Assembly: GCA_025965815.1 (NCBI GenBank)
Contig: JAOPWF010000646.1
Coordinates: 1 to 5,513, forward strand
Source: Mycobacterium sp.
Lineage (GTDB): Bacteria; Actinomycetota; Actinomycetes; Mycobacteriales; Mycobacteriaceae
DNA length: 5,513 nucleotides
Direction of reading: 5' to 3'
Shown piece after piece: positions 4,726-5,513 of the stretch. Position 1 is the first letter of the stretch, and every line of letters starts with the position of its first letter. A program made the translations under genes and the position numbers. The notes under the pieces are model-generated. The model ran no database searches, was not told the DNA's origin, and worked only from the letters and a program-made list of their open reading frames with translations.

Positions 4726-5513
4726 ATGCCCTCTTTCGCAACGAGCATCCTGATCAGGGTCAGTGGGGCGATAGACCGGAAGTGGGGGTGGGACAAGCTG
4801 CCCGTGCCCCTCGCCCTGGCCACGCTGATCGGGATCCGAGATGCCATGCGGGAGGACAACCTCTACGACACCTATGACAAGCTGCCGCCGACCAATCCTG
4901 AGCCCGATCCCGCGATGCGTCGATTGGTGCGGACCGCCGACGGCTCGGAGAATGACCAGTCGTCGCCGACAATGGGCAAGGCCGGCACCCGATTCGGGCG
5001 CAACGCTCCGCCATCTAAATCGGCGCCGGACCGGGCCGGACTCCTTGAGCCCAATCCGCGGACAATCAGTACTGAGTTGTTGCTCCGGACGTACTTCAAA
5101 CCTGCCACTACACTGAATGTCCTTGCGGCGGCGTGGATTCAGTTTCAGATCCATGACTGGTTCAGCCATGGCACTACACAGACGCCGTTGATCCAGGTCC
5201 CCCTACCGCGCGGCGACGACTGGTTTGAAGACCCGATGCTGCTACCCTCCACCCCCGTTGACCCGACGCCGCCACCGGCCCGGTGGCAGAACACATTCGT
5301 CAACAACGAGACTCACTGGTGGGACGCATCCCAGATCTACGGCAGTACGCAAGACGCCCAAGATGAGGTCCGCACTAATACAGGTGGGAAGGTGGCGATA
5401 GGGTCAGGCGGCCTCATTGAGGCAGACCCGACGTTTTCGAACTTCGACGGCTGGTGGGTGGGTTTGGAACTCATGTCGACCCTTTTCATGCGCGAGCACA
5501 ATGCGATCTGCGA
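4726..5513 (+). CDS. Haem peroxidase-family protein, fatty-acid alpha-dioxygenase-like, N-terminal part
   Basis: The frame is open for 262 codons with no stop and runs off the right edge. Blocks matching plant and bacterial alpha-dioxygenases appear in order: DRKWGWDKLPVPLAL (17-31), RTADGSEND (69-77), GTRFGRNAPP (87-96), the distal haem block WIQFQIHDWF (137-146) with distal His143, HWWDASQIYGS (197-207), and LFMREHNAIC (253-262), the EHN motif also seen in cyclooxygenases. The proximal His and catalytic Tyr would lie downstream. Known alpha-dioxygenases add O2 to the alpha carbon of fatty acids, giving 2-hydroperoxy acids that decay to shortened aldehydes; that reaction is inferred here, and a plain peroxidase is possible. 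Full family length is about 600-640 residues, so roughly 40 percent is visible. The ATG has GGAAGG 9 nt upstream. Codons such as ATA, CTA, ACT and ACA are more frequent than in the cyclase gene, hinting at a different history. Confidence 0.88.
   Translation, partial: MPSFATSILIRVSGAIDRKWGWDKLPVPLALATLIGIRDAMREDNLYDTYDKLPPTNPEPDPAMRRLVRTADGSENDQSSPTMGKAGTRFGRNAPPSKSAPDRAGLLEPNPRTISTELLLRTYFKPATTLNVLAAAWIQFQIHDWFSHGTTQTPLIQVPLPRGDDWFEDPMLLPSTPVDPTPPPARWQNTFVNNETHWWDASQIYGSTQDAQDEVRTNTGGKVAIGSGGLIEADPTFSNFDGWWVGLELMSTLFMREHNAIC

Overview
This is a high-GC actinobacterial window, most likely from a non-tuberculous Mycobacterium or Mycolicibacterium. That placement rests on GC-rich third positions, GTG and TTG start candidates, purine-rich Shine-Dalgarno sites, and a large class III cyclase/ATPase/TPR protein of a type that is expanded in mycobacteria. 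No similarity search was possible, so the genus is an inference from recognised protein motifs.

Layout. (1) Positions 1-89, minus strand: the first 29 codons of an EamA/DMT-type membrane transporter that continues off the left edge. (2) Positions 90-168: a short divergent control region with a promoter-like hexamer and an imperfect 30-bp direct repeat (24/30 identical, 46-bp period) built from GTCATGAC-like octamers. (3) Positions 169-723, plus strand: a CGNR zinc-finger (ABATE-type) putative transcription regulator. (4) Positions 727-3945, minus strand: a 1072-residue soluble protein with a class III nucleotide cyclase domain, a STAND/AAA-like ATPase and TPR-like helical repeats. It converges on the CGNR gene with only 3 nt between the stop codons. 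(5) Positions 3946-4352: about 400 nt with no convincing gene but several inverted repeats, including an AT-rich operator-like site at 4210-4239. (6) Positions 4353-4721, plus strand: a small predicted four-helix membrane protein. (7) Positions 4726 to the right edge, plus strand: the N-terminal 262 codons of a haem peroxidase-family protein that closely resembles plant-type fatty-acid alpha-dioxygenases. Its distal-His motif is present; the proximal-His region lies beyond the window.

How the genes may work together. The EamA and CGNR genes form a divergent transporter/regulator pair with shared upstream DNA, so the zinc-finger protein may control the transporter and itself. The small membrane protein and the alpha-dioxygenase-like gene are 4 nt apart, and the second gene's ribosome binding site lies in the end of the first, so they probably form a translationally coupled operon for membrane-linked fatty-acid oxidation or oxylipin formation. 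The cyclase/ATPase gene is a stand-alone signalling gene, divergent from that operon. The least described parts are the phased octamer array at 111-187 and the membrane protein/alpha-dioxygenase pair.
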